The notes below the pieces were generated by a model. That model was given only the letters and a program-made list of their open reading frames with translations, was not told the DNA's origin and did not search any database. Shown here piece after piece: positions 24,683-34,051 of a stretch of DNA of 35,415 nt. Source of the DNA: Clostridiales bacterium (GTDB lineage Bacteria > Bacillota > Clostridia > Mahellales > Mahellaceae); assembly GCA_030156435.1 (NCBI GenBank), contig JASGMM010000016.1, forward strand, positions 1-35,415. The letters are read 5' to 3'. The translations under genes and the position numbers were made by a program. Every line of letters begins with the position of its first letter. The first letter of the stretch is position 1.

Positions 24683-26125
24683 ATGATGATGGAATCGGAT
24701 ATAAAAGAATTACAGAAACATTTGACATATAAAACCGAGCTGGCCTGGGATGCCATCGGTGAACAGCGTGACGAGGTTTTTCAATTCTGTGAGGGTTATA
24801 AGGATTTTTTAAGTTATAGCAAGACCGAGCGCCGGTGTGCTAGTGAGATAAGGCGTATAGCTGAACAAAAGGGTTTTGTGCCTATAGAACAGCTAAAACA
24901 GGACAATGCCAAGCTTATGCCTGGCATGAAGGTATATTATATGCAGAGGAATAAAACGATAGCTCTGGCGGTAATAGGCAAGCAGTCGCTGGAGAGCGGT
25001 TTTAATCTTATAGGATCGCACATAGACTCGCCGCGGTTGGATTTAAAACAAAAACCGCTTTATGAAGATGAGGGGCTGGCATTCTTTGATACGCATTATT
25101 ATGGCGGCATAAAGAAATATCAGTGGGTTATAACGCCGCTGGCCATATACGGTACTATAATAAAAGCTGATGGGTCTAAAGTTGAAATAAGCGTGGGCGA
25201 TAAAGACAGCGATCCGGTCTTTTGCATCACCGATTTGCTGCCCCACCTGGCTAAATCGCAGATGGATAAAAAGATGTCGGAAGGGATAACCGGGGAAGGT
25301 CTGAATGTATTGGTTGGCAGCATGCCGCTCGATGTATCTGAAGAGGAAAAGGATAATATAAAAGAACGGGTTAAACTTGCTGTGTTACAAATGCTACAAC
25401 AGAAGTATGGTATAACCGAGGAGGACTTCATAAGTGCCGAGATAGAGTTAGTGCCTGCATTTAATGCACGTGACCTTGGCTTTGACCGCAGCATGATCAT
25501 TTCCTACGCCCAGGATGATCGCGTGTGCGCTTATACATCATTGCAAGCCCTTTTGTCGCTTAATAACCCCGATAAAACATGCGTTGCGCTATTTGCAGAT
25601 AAAGAAGAAATAGGCAGTGTAGGCAATACAGGTATGGAATCGGTGTTCTTGGATCGCTTTGTATCCGAGTTGGTGGCATTAGATGGCAAATACAATGAGC
25701 TTATGGTCAAGCGTATTCTCTTAAATACCAAGGCGTTGTCGGCCGATGTGAGCGATGGTTTAGACCCGAATTATGCTGAGGTGGAGGACAAACGCAATGC
25801 TGCGTACATAGGTAGAGGCGTCGCTATAAATAAATATACCGGTTCGAGAGGTAAATATGGTGCCAGTGACGCACATGCAGAATTCGTAGGTGAGGTCCGC
25901 AAGGTGTTTAATGATAGCAACATAGTATGGCAGGCTAGCGAACTGGGCAAGGTGGATGAAGGTGGCGGAGGCACTATAGCGATGTTTCTCGCACGCTACG
26001 GCATGGATGTGCTGGATTGCGGTGTGCCACTCTTGAGCATGCACGCACCTTTAGAGGTATCCAGCAAGGCCGATGTGTATATGACCTATAAAGCGTATAA
26101 GGCCTTTTATGAGAAGGTAAAGTAA
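24683..26125 (+). CDS. M18-family aminopeptidase
   Basis: A 480-residue zinc aminopeptidase (M18, aspartyl-aminopeptidase type) degrading peptides in the cytoplasm. Metal and catalytic motifs are GSHIDSPRLDLK near residue 111, FADKEEIGSVGNTGM near 305 (Asp and two Glu), SADVSDGLDPNY near 352 and SMHAPLEVSSKADVYM near the C-terminus with a metal His. Three consecutive ATG codons start at 24683; TAAGGAG is closest to the first, so the second or third may be used. Ends just before the hairpin that precedes the his operon. Confidence 0.93.
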   Translation: MMMESDIKELQKHLTYKTELAWDAIGEQRDEVFQFCEGYKDFLSYSKTERRCASEIRRIAEQKGFVPIEQLKQDNAKLMPGMKVYYMQRNKTIALAVIGKQSLESGFNLIGSHIDSPRLDLKQKPLYEDEGLAFFDTHYYGGIKKYQWVITPLAIYGTIIKADGSKVEISVGDKDSDPVFCITDLLPHLAKSQMDKKMSEGITGEGLNVLVGSMPLDVSEEEKDNIKERVKLAVLQMLQQKYGITEEDFISAEIELVPAFNARDLGFDRSMIISYAQDDRVCAYTSLQALLSLNNPDKTCVALFADKEEIGSVGNTGMESVFLDRFVSELVALDGKYNELMVKRILLNTKALSADVSDGLDPNYAEVEDKRNAAYIGRGVAINKYTGSRGKYGASDAHAEFVGEVRKVFNDSNIVWQASELGKVDEGGGGTIAMFLARYGMDVLDCGVPLLSMHAPLEVSSKADVYMTYKAYKAFYEKVK

Positions 26126-26130
26126 AAAGC

Positions 26131-26167
26131 AAAGGCGCAAACGGGATTTGACAACCCGATGCGCCTT
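26131..26167 (+). terminator. Terminator-like hairpin after the aminopeptidase gene
   Basis: AAGGCGC and GCGCCTT pair, followed inside by CGGG/CCCG, with a 9-base loop containing TTGACA. The stem ends in TATATT, not a clear T-run. The his promoter overlaps its right arm. Confidence 0.5.
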
Positions 26168-26177
26168 ATATTATAAT
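26148..26177 (+). promoter_or_regulatory. Probable sigma-A promoter of the his operon
   Basis: A consensus TTGACA (26148-26153) and TATAAT (26172-26177) are separated by 18 bases, 58 bases before hisZ. The -35 box lies in the loop of the upstream hairpin. No T-box leader fits in the remaining space. Confidence 0.7.
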
Positions 26178-26188
26178 ATATGTACTTT

Positions 26189-26202
26189 AGTGATTTATCA
26201 CT
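26189..26202. promoter_or_regulatory. 14-bp palindrome just downstream of the his promoter
   Basis: AGTGATTTATCACT is a perfect palindrome 11 bases after the -10 box, a position suited to an operator. A further half-site TATCAC follows at 26204. Confidence 0.4.
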
Positions 26203-26235
26203 TTATCACAATAAAGCGATTAGAGTGGAGAATGG

Positions 26236-27420
26236 ATGGAAAGCTGGAAATTGCATATACCGGAGGGTACTCAGGATTATCTGATCGATGAGTGCTATAA
26301 TAAAGAAGAATTAGAGCATAAACTTACCGATCTATTTCACCGTTGGGGATACAGATCTGTGGAAACGCCCATATATGAATACTACGATGTCTTCAGTGAC
26401 AGCAGCAAATACAGGCATCAGGAAGAGATATTGAAGTTTGTCGACCGCAACGGCCGTATAGCGGCGCTGAGACCGGATATGACGGTGCCAGTGGCACGCA
26501 TGGTGGCCACAAAGATGGCATCGGAGCCTATACCGCTAAGATTATGCTATTGCGGCGATGTATTCCGCTACGATGATCTGCAGGCAGGACGCCAGAGGCA
26601 ATTCACACAGGTTGGCGTCGAATTGGTTGGCAGCACTTCAGTACTAGCCGACGCTGAGCTCATAGCGCTGACCATAACCGCCCTTAAATGTGCCGGATTG
26701 GATAATCCTCATATAGTCATAGGTCAGGTCGGTGTATTTAAATCCATAATAGAAGAAAGCGGCGTCGATCAGCCGTATGCTCAGCGCATAAGCCAGCTTA
26801 TAGACCAAAAGAATATACCGGCGCTCGCGGCTTTGCTGGATGGGGCTGATATCGATGACAATTATAAGGAAATATTGCTCGGTTTGCCTCAATGGTTCGG
26901 TGACGTGGACATTCTCGATAAAGCTGAGGTGATGGTAAAAGAGCCGACCATTATGGCAGGGCTGGATAACATATATGGAATATACGATGCGCTGGTCCGG
27001 TGGGGGCTGGATGACTTAGTATCGGTGGATTTAAGCATAATACCCGACCTCGATTATTATACGGGCATGGTGTTCAATGCTTTTGTAGCTGAACTGGGTT
27101 ATTCCATATGCGGCGGCGGTCGATACGATAATCTGTTGGCCAACTTTGGTACTGCATTGCCCGCTACTGGATTTGCCATAGGCATAAAGCGCCTTATGCT
27201 GGCATTGGAAAGGCAGGGTAAGCTGAGACCTGCTCCGCCGTGCGCCTATCTAATAGTTTATGATGAAAGCGGCATGAAGAAAGCCTTTGAGCGTGCCGCA
27301 CAATTGCGACAGCAGGGCTTTGACGTGATTGCAGAGGCCGTAGAAGATGTGGGAGATGCTGCCGCCTATGCGTCAGAGAGAGGGATAAAGAATGTATTGC
27401 ATTTTTGCAGGGAGGATTGA
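26236..27420 (+). CDS. hisZ: ATP phosphoribosyltransferase regulatory subunit
   Basis: A 394-residue HisRS-like protein that lacks tRNA charging and forms a complex with short HisG, required for its activity and histidine feedback. Class II synthetase motifs are visible: PEGTQDYLIDE at the start, motif 2 PLRLCYCGDVFRYDDLQAGR with RQFTQVGVELVG near residue 100, and motif 3 in ATGFAIGIKRLMLALER near 315. Ribosome site GTGGAG. First gene of the operon, 3 bases before hisG, a normal arrangement for the HisZ-HisG pair. Confidence 0.95.
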   Translation: MESWKLHIPEGTQDYLIDECYNKEELEHKLTDLFHRWGYRSVETPIYEYYDVFSDSSKYRHQEEILKFVDRNGRIAALRPDMTVPVARMVATKMASEPIPLRLCYCGDVFRYDDLQAGRQRQFTQVGVELVGSTSVLADAELIALTITALKCAGLDNPHIVIGQVGVFKSIIEESGVDQPYAQRISQLIDQKNIPALAALLDGADIDDNYKEILLGLPQWFGDVDILDKAEVMVKEPTIMAGLDNIYGIYDALVRWGLDDLVSVDLSIIPDLDYYTGMVFNAFVAELGYSICGGGRYDNLLANFGTALPATGFAIGIKRLMLALERQGKLRPAPPCAYLIVYDESGMKKAFERAAQLRQQGFDVIAEAVEDVGDAAAYASERGIKNVLHFCRED

Positions 27421-27423
27421 AGT

Positions 27424-28062
27424 TTGAGCTATATAACTATAGCGCTGGCAAAGGGCCGGCTGGCTGATTTATCTATGGATCTTTTAGAACACTGCGGCAT
27501 AGACTGCAGCGAGGCGCGCTCATCCTCGCGCAAGCTCATATTCGATGATGACAATAGTGGCATCCGTCTGATACTAGTCAAGCCGGTGGACGTGCCTACG
27601 TATGTCGATCACGGCGCTGCCGATATAGGTATAGCCGGTAGCGACACCATTATGGAATATGGTGGTTCGCTTTACGAGATGCTGGATCTCGGTTTTGGCC
27701 GCTGCCGCATGGTGGTGGCAGGCCCCGATGATAAGAATGGCGGCATCATAAAAGCCAATATGCGTGTGGCTACAAAATATCCCAATATAGCGGCTGATTA
27801 TTTCAGGCGCAGGGGTCAAACGGTGGATATAATAAAACTTAACGGTTCGGTGGAGCTGGGCCCGCTGGTAGGCTTATCTGACGTTATAGTGGACCTGGTC
27901 GAAACAGGCAGCACGCTGAAGGAGAATGGTTTACATGTGATAGATGAGGTTTGCCAAGTCAGCGCCCGCCTTATAGTAAACCGCGCCAGCCTCAAGACCA
28001 AGCATCGGACCATTATGAATATTGTAGAAGCTGTAAAAGCATTCGTACAAAAAGGAGAGTGA
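27424..28062 (+). CDS. hisG: ATP phosphoribosyltransferase, short form
   Basis: A 212-residue enzyme catalysing the first step of histidine synthesis, ATP plus PRPP to phosphoribosyl-ATP. It begins with ITIALAKGRLADLSMDLL and has HGAADIGIAGSDTIMEYG near residue 62 and the PRPP loop VDLVETGSTLKENGL near 160. The length shows the short form, which lacks the C-terminal regulatory domain and therefore needs HisZ, encoded just upstream. TTG start behind GGGAGGATTG. Confidence 0.96.
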   Translation: MSYITIALAKGRLADLSMDLLEHCGIDCSEARSSSRKLIFDDDNSGIRLILVKPVDVPTYVDHGAADIGIAGSDTIMEYGGSLYEMLDLGFGRCRMVVAGPDDKNGGIIKANMRVATKYPNIAADYFRRRGQTVDIIKLNGSVELGPLVGLSDVIVDLVETGSTLKENGLHVIDEVCQVSARLIVNRASLKTKHRTIMNIVEAVKAFVQKGE

Positions 28063-28068
28063 AACGGA

Positions 28069-29361
28069 TTGATAAACTTCATAGATTTGAGAAAGCAGAA
28101 TAAAAACGACTTCATAGCCCGTTTGCGTTCGCGCTCGCAGCTTAGCCGCGATGACATAAAAGCCTTGGTCGAGCTCATAGTGCAGGATATACGCGACAGG
28201 GGCGATAATGCGCTGCTGGAATACGAGAAGCGCTTTGACCACGTGGACATGTTACCTGATTCGATCAAAGTGGCGCAGCATGAAATAGACGATGCTTACG
28301 CTAAGGTAGAACAGCGTTTTATAGAGGTCATAAAAAAAGCCGCTGAAAATATAAGGGCATTTCACAGCAAACAACTCGATAAATCGTGGATGGTAAATGG
28401 CGAGAACGGTACTATAATGGGCCAGATCTATCGTCCATTGGAATGCGCAGGCATATATGTACCGGGCGGCCGCGCGGCCTATCCGTCATCAGTGCTCATG
28501 AACGCCATACCGGCGCAGGTGGCAGGAGTGCAGCGTATAATAATGGCCACGCCACCTATGGAGGACGGCAGCGTGTATCCATATACGCTGGTGGCCGCTA
28601 AAGAGGCTGGCGTAAATGAGGTATACCGCATGGGCGGGGCGCAGGCCGTAGCCGCTATGGCATTTGGTACCGACGCTGTGCCCAGGGTGGATAAGATAGT
28701 AGGGCCGGGCAATATATATGTTGCCATGGCCAAGCGCGCAGTATATGGATATGTCGATATAGACATGATAGCCGGGCCGAGTGAAATACTTATAATAGCC
28801 GACAGCAGCGCCGACCCTGCGTTTATAGCGGCCGATCTGCTGTCGCAGAGTGAGCACGACCCCATGGCATCGTCGATACTCATAACCGACGACGATGGAT
28901 TGGCTGCCAAGGTGGCTGACGAGGTGGAAAAACAAAGCGCTGAGCTCTCGCGCTGCGATATCATAGCGCAATCCCTGTCCGATTATGGCTATATAATACT
29001 GGTGCGAGATATGAGGGAGGCAGTGCGATTGGCCAATGATATTGCGCCCGAGCATATAGAGCTTATGGTCAGCCAACCGTTTGAAATGCTGAGCGGTATA
29101 AAAAACGCTGGTTCGATATTTTTAGGCCGATATTCCCCCGAGCCGCTGGGCGATTATATGGCAGGGCCCAATCATGTGTTGCCTACCGGCGGTACAGCGA
29201 GGTTTTATTCCCCGCTCAGCGTCGACGACTTTATAAAGAAATCCAGCTTTATATATTATTCCGAAGGTGCGTTATCCACTATAAAGGATGATATAATAGA
29301 TTTGGCACAATTTGAAGGGCTTACAGCTCATGCCAATTCGGTGAGGGTGAGGTTTGAATGA
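28069..29361 (+). CDS. hisD: Histidinol dehydrogenase
   Basis: A 430-residue zinc enzyme that performs the last two steps, histidinol to histidine with NAD+. Motifs: YVPGGRAAYPSSVLMNAIPA near residue 130, KIVGPGNIYVAMAKR, DMIAGPSEILIIAD near 234, the zinc/catalytic SQSEHDPMASS near 260 and GPNHVLPTGGTARFYSPLSV near 365. TTG start behind AAGGAGAGTG. Its stop overlaps the hisB start by 4 bases. Confidence 0.97.
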   Translation: MINFIDLRKQNKNDFIARLRSRSQLSRDDIKALVELIVQDIRDRGDNALLEYEKRFDHVDMLPDSIKVAQHEIDDAYAKVEQRFIEVIKKAAENIRAFHSKQLDKSWMVNGENGTIMGQIYRPLECAGIYVPGGRAAYPSSVLMNAIPAQVAGVQRIIMATPPMEDGSVYPYTLVAAKEAGVNEVYRMGGAQAVAAMAFGTDAVPRVDKIVGPGNIYVAMAKRAVYGYVDIDMIAGPSEILIIADSSADPAFIAADLLSQSEHDPMASSILITDDDGLAAKVADEVEKQSAELSRCDIIAQSLSDYGYIILVRDMREAVRLANDIAPEHIELMVSQPFEMLSGIKNAGSIFLGRYSPEPLGDYMAGPNHVLPTGGTARFYSPLSVDDFIKKSSFIYYSEGALSTIKDDIIDLAQFEGLTAHANSVRVRFE

Positions 29362-29954
29362 TGGAAATGCAGCGTATAGGCGAGGTAACGCGGTGTACGG
29401 CCGAGACCGACATACATGTCAAATGGGTGTTGGATGGTGCCGGTACGGCGCGTGTGGATACCGGTATTGGCTTTCTGGATCATATGTTGACGCTTATGGC
29501 AAAGCATGGCCTGTTCGATATAGAGGTGTCGTGTAAAGGGGACCTTTACGTTGATGGCCATCACAGCGTTGAAGATATAGGCATTTGCATGGGGCTGGCT
29601 TTTGCCAGGGCTATAGGCGATAAGGCTGGCATAAAGCGTTTTGGTATATTTTATGTGCCCATGGATGAAGCATTGGTTATGGTATCGTTGGATATAAGCG
29701 GCAGGCCTTATCTGCATTACGATGTGGCGTTGGACGTGCCGTCCATAGGCCATATGGATGCCCAGCTTTTTGAGGAATTTTTCCGCGCGCTGGCTTTTAA
29801 TGCCGGCATAACGCTGCATATAAATTGTTTGTATGGACACAATGCGCATCATATCATAGAAGCGGCGTTTAAGGCACTGGGTCGGGCTCTGGATGCGGCT
29901 GTAGGAAAAGACCCCCGCATAAAAGGCGTACCCTCTACCAAGGGGGTGCTGTAA
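29358..29954 (+). CDS. hisB: Imidazoleglycerol-phosphate dehydratase
   Basis: A 198-residue single-domain enzyme (no phosphatase fusion, consistent with the separate hisK). Motifs are GFLDHMLTLMAKHGLFDI near residue 38, DGHHSVEDIGICMG near 66, and the second repeat set EFFRALAFNAGITLHI and GHNAHHIIEAAFKALGRAL near 160-180, which supply the Mn-binding His residues. Starts within the hisD stop (ATGA) and ends TAATG with hisH. Confidence 0.97.
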   Translation: MMEMQRIGEVTRCTAETDIHVKWVLDGAGTARVDTGIGFLDHMLTLMAKHGLFDIEVSCKGDLYVDGHHSVEDIGICMGLAFARAIGDKAGIKRFGIFYVPMDEALVMVSLDISGRPYLHYDVALDVPSIGHMDAQLFEEFFRALAFNAGITLHINCLYGHNAHHIIEAAFKALGRALDAAVGKDPRIKGVPSTKGVL

Positions 29955-30556
29955 TGATAGCTGTCATAGATTATGGCATGGGCAATCTGCGCAGCGTGGA
30001 GAAGGCGTTTCAATATATAGGATTCGATGCTGTTATAACCGATGATCCCGCTGCCATAGCCGAAGCCGATAAGGCGGTGCTGCCCGGCGTAGGGGCCTTT
30101 GCTGATGCCATGTCTACCCTGACAGATCGCGGTTTGGATAAGGCCATATACAGCTTTATAAATAGTGGAAAGCCTTTTTTAGGTATATGCCTTGGGCTGC
30201 AGCTACTTATGGATACCAGCTATGAAAGCGGTGTTTATAAGGGGCTGGGCATATTTAAGGGTACGGTGGAGCATATACCGCCGGGCCTTAAAGTGCCACA
30301 TATGGGCTGGAACGACCTAGAGCATAAGGAGGACGCACTATTTAATCGGTTGAGCCGGCATCCTTACGTGTATTTCGTGCATTCGTACTATGTCAATCCC
30401 ATCGATGCCTCTATAGTGACAGCTACGGCGCATTATGGCATAGATATACCGGTGGCCGTACACAAAGACAATATATTTGCGGTACAGTTCCATCCCGAGA
30501 AAAGCAGCTCGGTAGGATTGAATATATTAAGGAATTTCGGGAGGTTAGAGGCATGA
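29954..30556 (+). CDS. hisH: Imidazole glycerol phosphate synthase, glutaminase subunit
   Basis: A 200-residue class I glutamine amidotransferase that feeds ammonia to HisF. It begins IAVIDYGMGNLRSVEKAF; the nucleophile Cys is in FLGICLGLQLLMD near residue 80, and His/Glu of the triad are in AVQFHPEKSSSVG near 180. One-base overlap with hisB, four-base overlap with hisA. Confidence 0.97.
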   Translation: MIAVIDYGMGNLRSVEKAFQYIGFDAVITDDPAAIAEADKAVLPGVGAFADAMSTLTDRGLDKAIYSFINSGKPFLGICLGLQLLMDTSYESGVYKGLGIFKGTVEHIPPGLKVPHMGWNDLEHKEDALFNRLSRHPYVYFVHSYYVNPIDASIVTATAHYGIDIPVAVHKDNIFAVQFHPEKSSSVGLNILRNFGRLEA

Positions 30557-31269
30557 TGATATATCCCGCGATAGATATAAAAGGCGGCAAGTGCGTGCGA
30601 CTGGTACAAGGCGATGCTGGGCGCCAAACAGTATATGAGGATGACCCGCTAGCAGCGGCGCTGCGCTGGCAATCGGCCGGCGCACGATGGCTGCACGTAG
30701 TGGACTTGGACGGCGCTTTTGCCGGCGCATCTGCCAATATGGAGGCTATAAAGAGCATAGTGCTGTCGGTGGATATACCGGTGCAACTGGGCGGCGGCAT
30801 GCGCAGCATGGATGTTATAAGCTATATGCTGGATGAGGTAGGCGTAAGCCGGGTTGTCATAGGCACGGCCGCCATCGAGCAGCCATCTTTGGTGGAGCAA
30901 GCCGTGCGGCGTTACGATAACCGAATAGCGGTGGGTATAGATGCGAAAGGCGGCATGGTGGCTGTGCGGGGTTGGGTGGATATAACTGGCGTATCGGCCT
31001 GCGATCTGGCCGGGCAGATGAGCGCAATGGGTGTTAAAACCATAATATACACCGACATATCAAAAGATGGTATGCTGGCCGGTCCCAATGTGAAGGCCAT
31101 CGCTGATATGGTAAAATCATTTGCCGGAGACGTAATAGCGTCGGGAGGCGTATCGGATTTGGACGATATAAAGCGGCTAAAGGAGGCCGGCGCGGCGGGC
31201 GTTATAATAGGCAAAGCCTTATACGACGGCCGCATAAACCTTGAAGATGCATTGGAATTGGAGGAATAA
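30553..31269 (+). CDS. hisA: Phosphoribosylformimino-5-aminoimidazole carboxamide ribotide isomerase
   Basis: A 238-residue TIM-barrel enzyme for the Amadori rearrangement preceding HisF. Motifs are [18 protein letters not shown] with the catalytic Asp near residue 8, [37 protein letters not shown] with the second catalytic Asp near 168, and [12 protein letters not shown] for phosphate binding. The start overlaps hisH by 4 bases. Confidence 0.97.
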   Translation: MMIYPAIDIKGGKCVRLVQGDAGRQTVYEDDPLAAALRWQSAGARWLHVVDLDGAFAGASANMEAIKSIVLSVDIPVQLGGGMRSMDVISYMLDEVGVSRVVIGTAAIEQPSLVEQAVRRYDNRIAVGIDAKGGMVAVRGWVDITGVSACDLAGQMSAMGVKTIIYTDISKDGMLAGPNVKAIADMVKSFAGDVIASGGVSDLDDIKRLKEAGAAGVIIGKALYDGRINLEDALELEE

Positions 31270-31271
31270 TC

Positions 31272-32042
31272 ATGCTCACAAAGCGTATAATACCATGTTT
31301 GGATGTTACCGGCGGTCGCGTGGTAAAAGGGGTGAATTTCGTAAACCTGAGGGATGCCGGAGATCCTGTCGAGATAGCGGCATATTATGACAAAGCCGGG
31401 GCCGACGAGCTGGTGTTCCTGGATATAACGGCATCATCGGATGACCGCGCCATAATGCGCGATGTGGTGGCGCGCACGGCCGAGCAGGTATTCATACCAT
31501 TTACGGTAGGCGGCGGCATACGCGGCATAGAGGATTTTCGCGACATATTGAAATTAGGAGCCGATAAGATATCGGTTAATTCGGCGGCATTGAAAAGGCC
31601 TGAGCTCATATCCGAAGCGGCGTGGCGTTTCGGCAGCCAGTGCGTCGTCGTGGCTATAGATGCAAAGCACAGGGATGATGGTAGCGGTTGGGATGTTTAC
31701 CTGAATGGCGGCCGCGTTAATACTGGCCGCGATGCGCTGGAGTGGGCCGTTGAGGCCGAACGCATGGGAGCCGGCGAGATACTGCTTACCAGCATGGATG
31801 CCGACGGTACAAAGGACGGATACGATATAGAGCTGACCAAGGCGGTGGCGCAATCGGTGAATATACCGGTTATAGCATCGGGGGGCGCGGGTAAACTGGA
31901 GCATTTCTACGATGCTATAGCAGAGGGTATGGCTGATGCTGTGTTGGCCGCATCGCTCTTTCATTATAAGGAATTGGAGATAATGCAGGTGAAACGATAT
32001 CTTGCTGATAAAGGCATACCGGTGAGAATGGAGGAAGAATAA
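31272..32042 (+). CDS. hisF: Imidazole glycerol phosphate synthase, cyclase subunit
   Basis: A 256-residue TIM barrel that forms imidazole glycerol phosphate and AICAR. It begins [20 protein letters not shown] with the catalytic Asp near residue 11; [33 protein letters not shown] and [17 protein letters not shown] with the second Asp near 178 follow, then [11 protein letters not shown]. Two bases after hisA. Confidence 0.97.
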   Translation: MLTKRIIPCLDVTGGRVVKGVNFVNLRDAGDPVEIAAYYDKAGADELVFLDITASSDDRAIMRDVVARTAEQVFIPFTVGGGIRGIEDFRDILKLGADKISVNSAALKRPELISEAAWRFGSQCVVVAIDAKHRDDGSGWDVYLNGGRVNTGRDALEWAVEAERMGAGEILLTSMDADGTKDGYDIELTKAVAQSVNIPVIASGGAGKLEHFYDAIAEGMADAVLAASLFHYKELEIMQVKRYLADKGIPVRMEEE

Positions 32043-32043
32043 A

Positions 32044-32664
32044 ATGGACGATTTTATAAGCAAGCTTAAATTCGATGATAAGGGCCTTATACCGGCCATA
32101 ATACAGGATTATACGAATGGGCAGGTGCTCATGCTGGCCTATATGAACGAACAGTCGCTGCGTAAAACGATGGAAACAGGCCAGACTTATTTTTATAGCC
32201 GCAGCCGCGATGAACTATGGCATAAAGGCGAGACATCGGGACATTTCCAAAATGTAAAGGGCATGAGCTATGACTGCGACGCTGACGCCCTGCTTATAGA
32301 GGTCGAGCAGAAGGGAGCAGCCTGTCATACGGGACATCGTTCGTGTTTTTTCAATACCGTTATAGAGCAGCCCGATATCGCCAAAGAGGACGTGTTGGCC
32401 GAGTTGTACGATGTTATAGTGGATAGGAAGAATAACCCCAAAGAGGGTTCATATACCGATTATCTGTTTGAAAAGGGTATAGACAAGATACTGAAAAAGG
32501 TAGGCGAGGAATCGGCAGAGGTCATAATAGCGGCCAAAAATGGCGTGTACGACGAAGTGCGCTGGGAGGTGGCCGACTTATTCTATCATGTGCTGGTACT
32601 GCTAGTGCAGCAGGGTATGACGCTGGACGATATATACGCCGAATTGAAAGGGCGCAGGCATTGA
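32044..32664 (+). CDS. hisI: Phosphoribosyl-AMP cyclohydrolase / phosphoribosyl-ATP pyrophosphatase
   Basis: A 206-residue bifunctional HisIE protein for steps two and three. The N-terminal cyclohydrolase domain (about 1-110) carries [19 protein letters not shown], the Mg site [12 protein letters not shown] and the Zn Cys/His in CHTGHRSCF. The C-terminal pyrophosphatase domain (about 115-206) carries [15 protein letters not shown] and [10 protein letters not shown]. One base after hisF. The stop overlaps the TTG start of ttcA by 4 bases. Confidence 0.96.
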   Translation: MDDFISKLKFDDKGLIPAIIQDYTNGQVLMLAYMNEQSLRKTMETGQTYFYSRSRDELWHKGETSGHFQNVKGMSYDCDADALLIEVEQKGAACHTGHRSCFFNTVIEQPDIAKEDVLAELYDVIVDRKNNPKEGSYTDYLFEKGIDKILKKVGEESAEVIIAAKNGVYDEVRWEVADLFYHVLVLLVQQGMTLDDIYAELKGRRH

Positions 32665-33383
32665 TAGACGGGGAGTATGTGCAGCGCATATTGGGAAGGG
32701 TTAGAAAGGCCGTACAGGATTTTGATATGATAGATGAGGGCGACAGGATAGCTGTCGGGGTGTCGGCAGGCAAGGACAGCCTGACGCTGCTGTATGCTAT
32801 GAGCCGCCTGGCTTCATTCTATCCTAAAAGATTCGAAGCAATAGGCATAACCGTGGACCAGGGATTTCCGGGCGCCGATTTTGCACTTATACAGGAATTT
32901 TGCGATAGACTTGGCGTGGAATACCATGTTGTGCCATCCAACATAAAAGAGGTCGTGTTCGATATAAAAAAAGAGCATAATCCATGCTCATTGTGCGCCA
33001 ATCTGAGGCGTGGCATGCTGAATACCGCCGCCCGCCGGCTTGGGTGCAATAAAGTGGCGCTGGCGCATCACAAGGATGATGCCGTTGAAACCTTTTTCCT
33101 CAGCCTATTTTATGAGGGGAGGATATACTGCTTCGATCCCAAGGTTTATCTTACACGCAGCGGCATAACGGTCATAAGGCCGCTTATATATATAAAAGAG
33201 GCTGAAACTAAAGGAATGGCCAGAAGGCTGCAGTTTCCGGTGATAACCAATCCATGCCCGGCAAACGGCAAGACCCAGCGCGAGGAGATGAAACGCTTTA
33301 TCGATGGGCTATCGGCTTTTGGCCCGCAGACCAAAGATCTGGTATTCAACGCCATACGAAGAAAGCTGTGGATGGGGCAGTAA
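32661..33383 (+). CDS. ttcA: TtcA-like tRNA 2-thiolation protein (PP-loop ATPase)
   Basis: A 240-residue N-type ATP pyrophosphatase. It has the PP-loop [12 protein letters not shown] near residue 32, a CSLC pair near residue 111 and an additional Cys in [11 protein letters not shown] near 205, which together fit the iron-sulphur-binding TtcA family that thiolates tRNA, typically cytidine 32. [20 protein letters not shown] is also typical. It starts at a TTG overlapping the hisI stop (TTGA), so it is translationally coupled to the his operon although it has no histidine role. Exact tRNA target is not provable here. Confidence 0.88.
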   Translation: MIDGEYVQRILGRVRKAVQDFDMIDEGDRIAVGVSAGKDSLTLLYAMSRLASFYPKRFEAIGITVDQGFPGADFALIQEFCDRLGVEYHVVPSNIKEVVFDIKKEHNPCSLCANLRRGMLNTAARRLGCNKVALAHHKDDAVETFFLSLFYEGRIYCFDPKVYLTRSGITVIRPLIYIKEAETKGMARRLQFPVITNPCPANGKTQREEMKRFIDGLSAFGPQTKDLVFNAIRRKLWMGQ

Positions 33384-33432
33384 AACGTGTGATTTGGTGC
33401 TATAATATATTAAAAAGGGATGTGATGATTTC

Positions 33433-33678
33433 ATGATGGATAGATGGGGGCCGGTGAGCGGCATCAGCCTTATCGCCATACTGTGGTTTATCTTTGAGAT
33501 AGCGCTCATCGTAGCCGTAATAGTAGGTATTATATACCTTATAAAGCATTTATCGGGCAATGAAGGCCGCGGGACATCCGGGCATGACCAAGCCATGGAG
33601 ATATTGAGGCAGAGATTTGCGCGCGGTGAGATAACCGAGCAGGAATATGAAGAAATGAAAGAAAAACTTAAAAGATAG
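33433..33678 (+). CDS. Small SHOCT-domain membrane protein
   Basis: An 81-residue protein with one membrane segment at about residues 12-40 (LIAILWFIFEIALIVAVIVG) and a C-terminal SHOCT motif at about 53-80 (AMEILRQRFARGEITEQEYE followed by EMKEKLKR). SHOCT is a short oligomerisation element found at the end of many small envelope proteins. The start follows AAAAAGGGATGTG; a TATAAT-like box lies at 33402-33407. It is 12 bases before the CsoR gene and probably co-transcribed. Confidence 0.88.
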   Translation: MMDRWGPVSGISLIAILWFIFEIALIVAVIVGIIYLIKHLSGNEGRGTSGHDQAMEILRQRFARGEITEQEYEEMKEKLKR

Positions 33679-33690
33679 GGGCGAGGTATA

Positions 33691-33957
33691 TTGGCGACGG
33701 ATTCGAGACAAGATATGCTAAACCGCCTTAAAACAATAAAGGGCCACATAGGCGGTATAGAGCGCATGATAGAAGATGGCAAAGGATGCCAGGAAGTCTT
33801 GCTTCAGATAGCGGCGGTCAAAGCTTCTTTGGAGAAGGTGGGTTATTCCTTACTGGAGGAACATGCCGTACAGTGCCTGGTTAAAGATAATAGCGGCAAG
33901 GTCGATGCCGATGAAGTGACCGAGTTGATCAATACCATATTGAAATTTGCGAAATGA
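33691..33957 (+). CDS. csoR: CsoR/RcnR-family metal-sensing repressor
   Basis: An 88-residue all-helical DNA-binding repressor. It begins with RLKTIKGHIGGIERMIEDGK and has the metal ligand set Cys33, His58, Cys62 (spacing 25 and 4), the C-H-C pattern of copper-sensing CsoR; RcnR/FrmR proteins differ by extra His or N-terminal ligands. The usual partners copZ and copA are not adjacent, so the target is elsewhere or is the SHOCT gene upstream. TTG start behind GGGGCGAGG. The Cu(I) assignment follows from the ligand pattern and is not proven. Confidence 0.88.
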   Translation: MATDSRQDMLNRLKTIKGHIGGIERMIEDGKGCQEVLLQIAAVKASLEKVGYSLLEEHAVQCLVKDNSGKVDADEVTELINTILKFAK

Positions 33958-34051
33958 GCTGTCAATAGCCTATGAAAATGTCACTATGAGCTTTAAAATA
34001 TTGCAGGAGGTTGCCCTTCATATTAATGTTCTTTGATGAGATTTTATCCAT

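Noticed and set aside
26126-26235. T-box or His-leader attenuator before the his operon
   Set aside because: Only 58 bases remain after the promoter, with no specifier loop, TGGNACCGCG-type box or His codon run.
28489-29076. Long antisense ORF within hisD (and similar ones in rho, hisB and yitJ)
   Set aside because: Shadows of strongly biased codon use on the coding strand; Tyr/His/Cys-rich nonsense composition and overlap with complete core genes.
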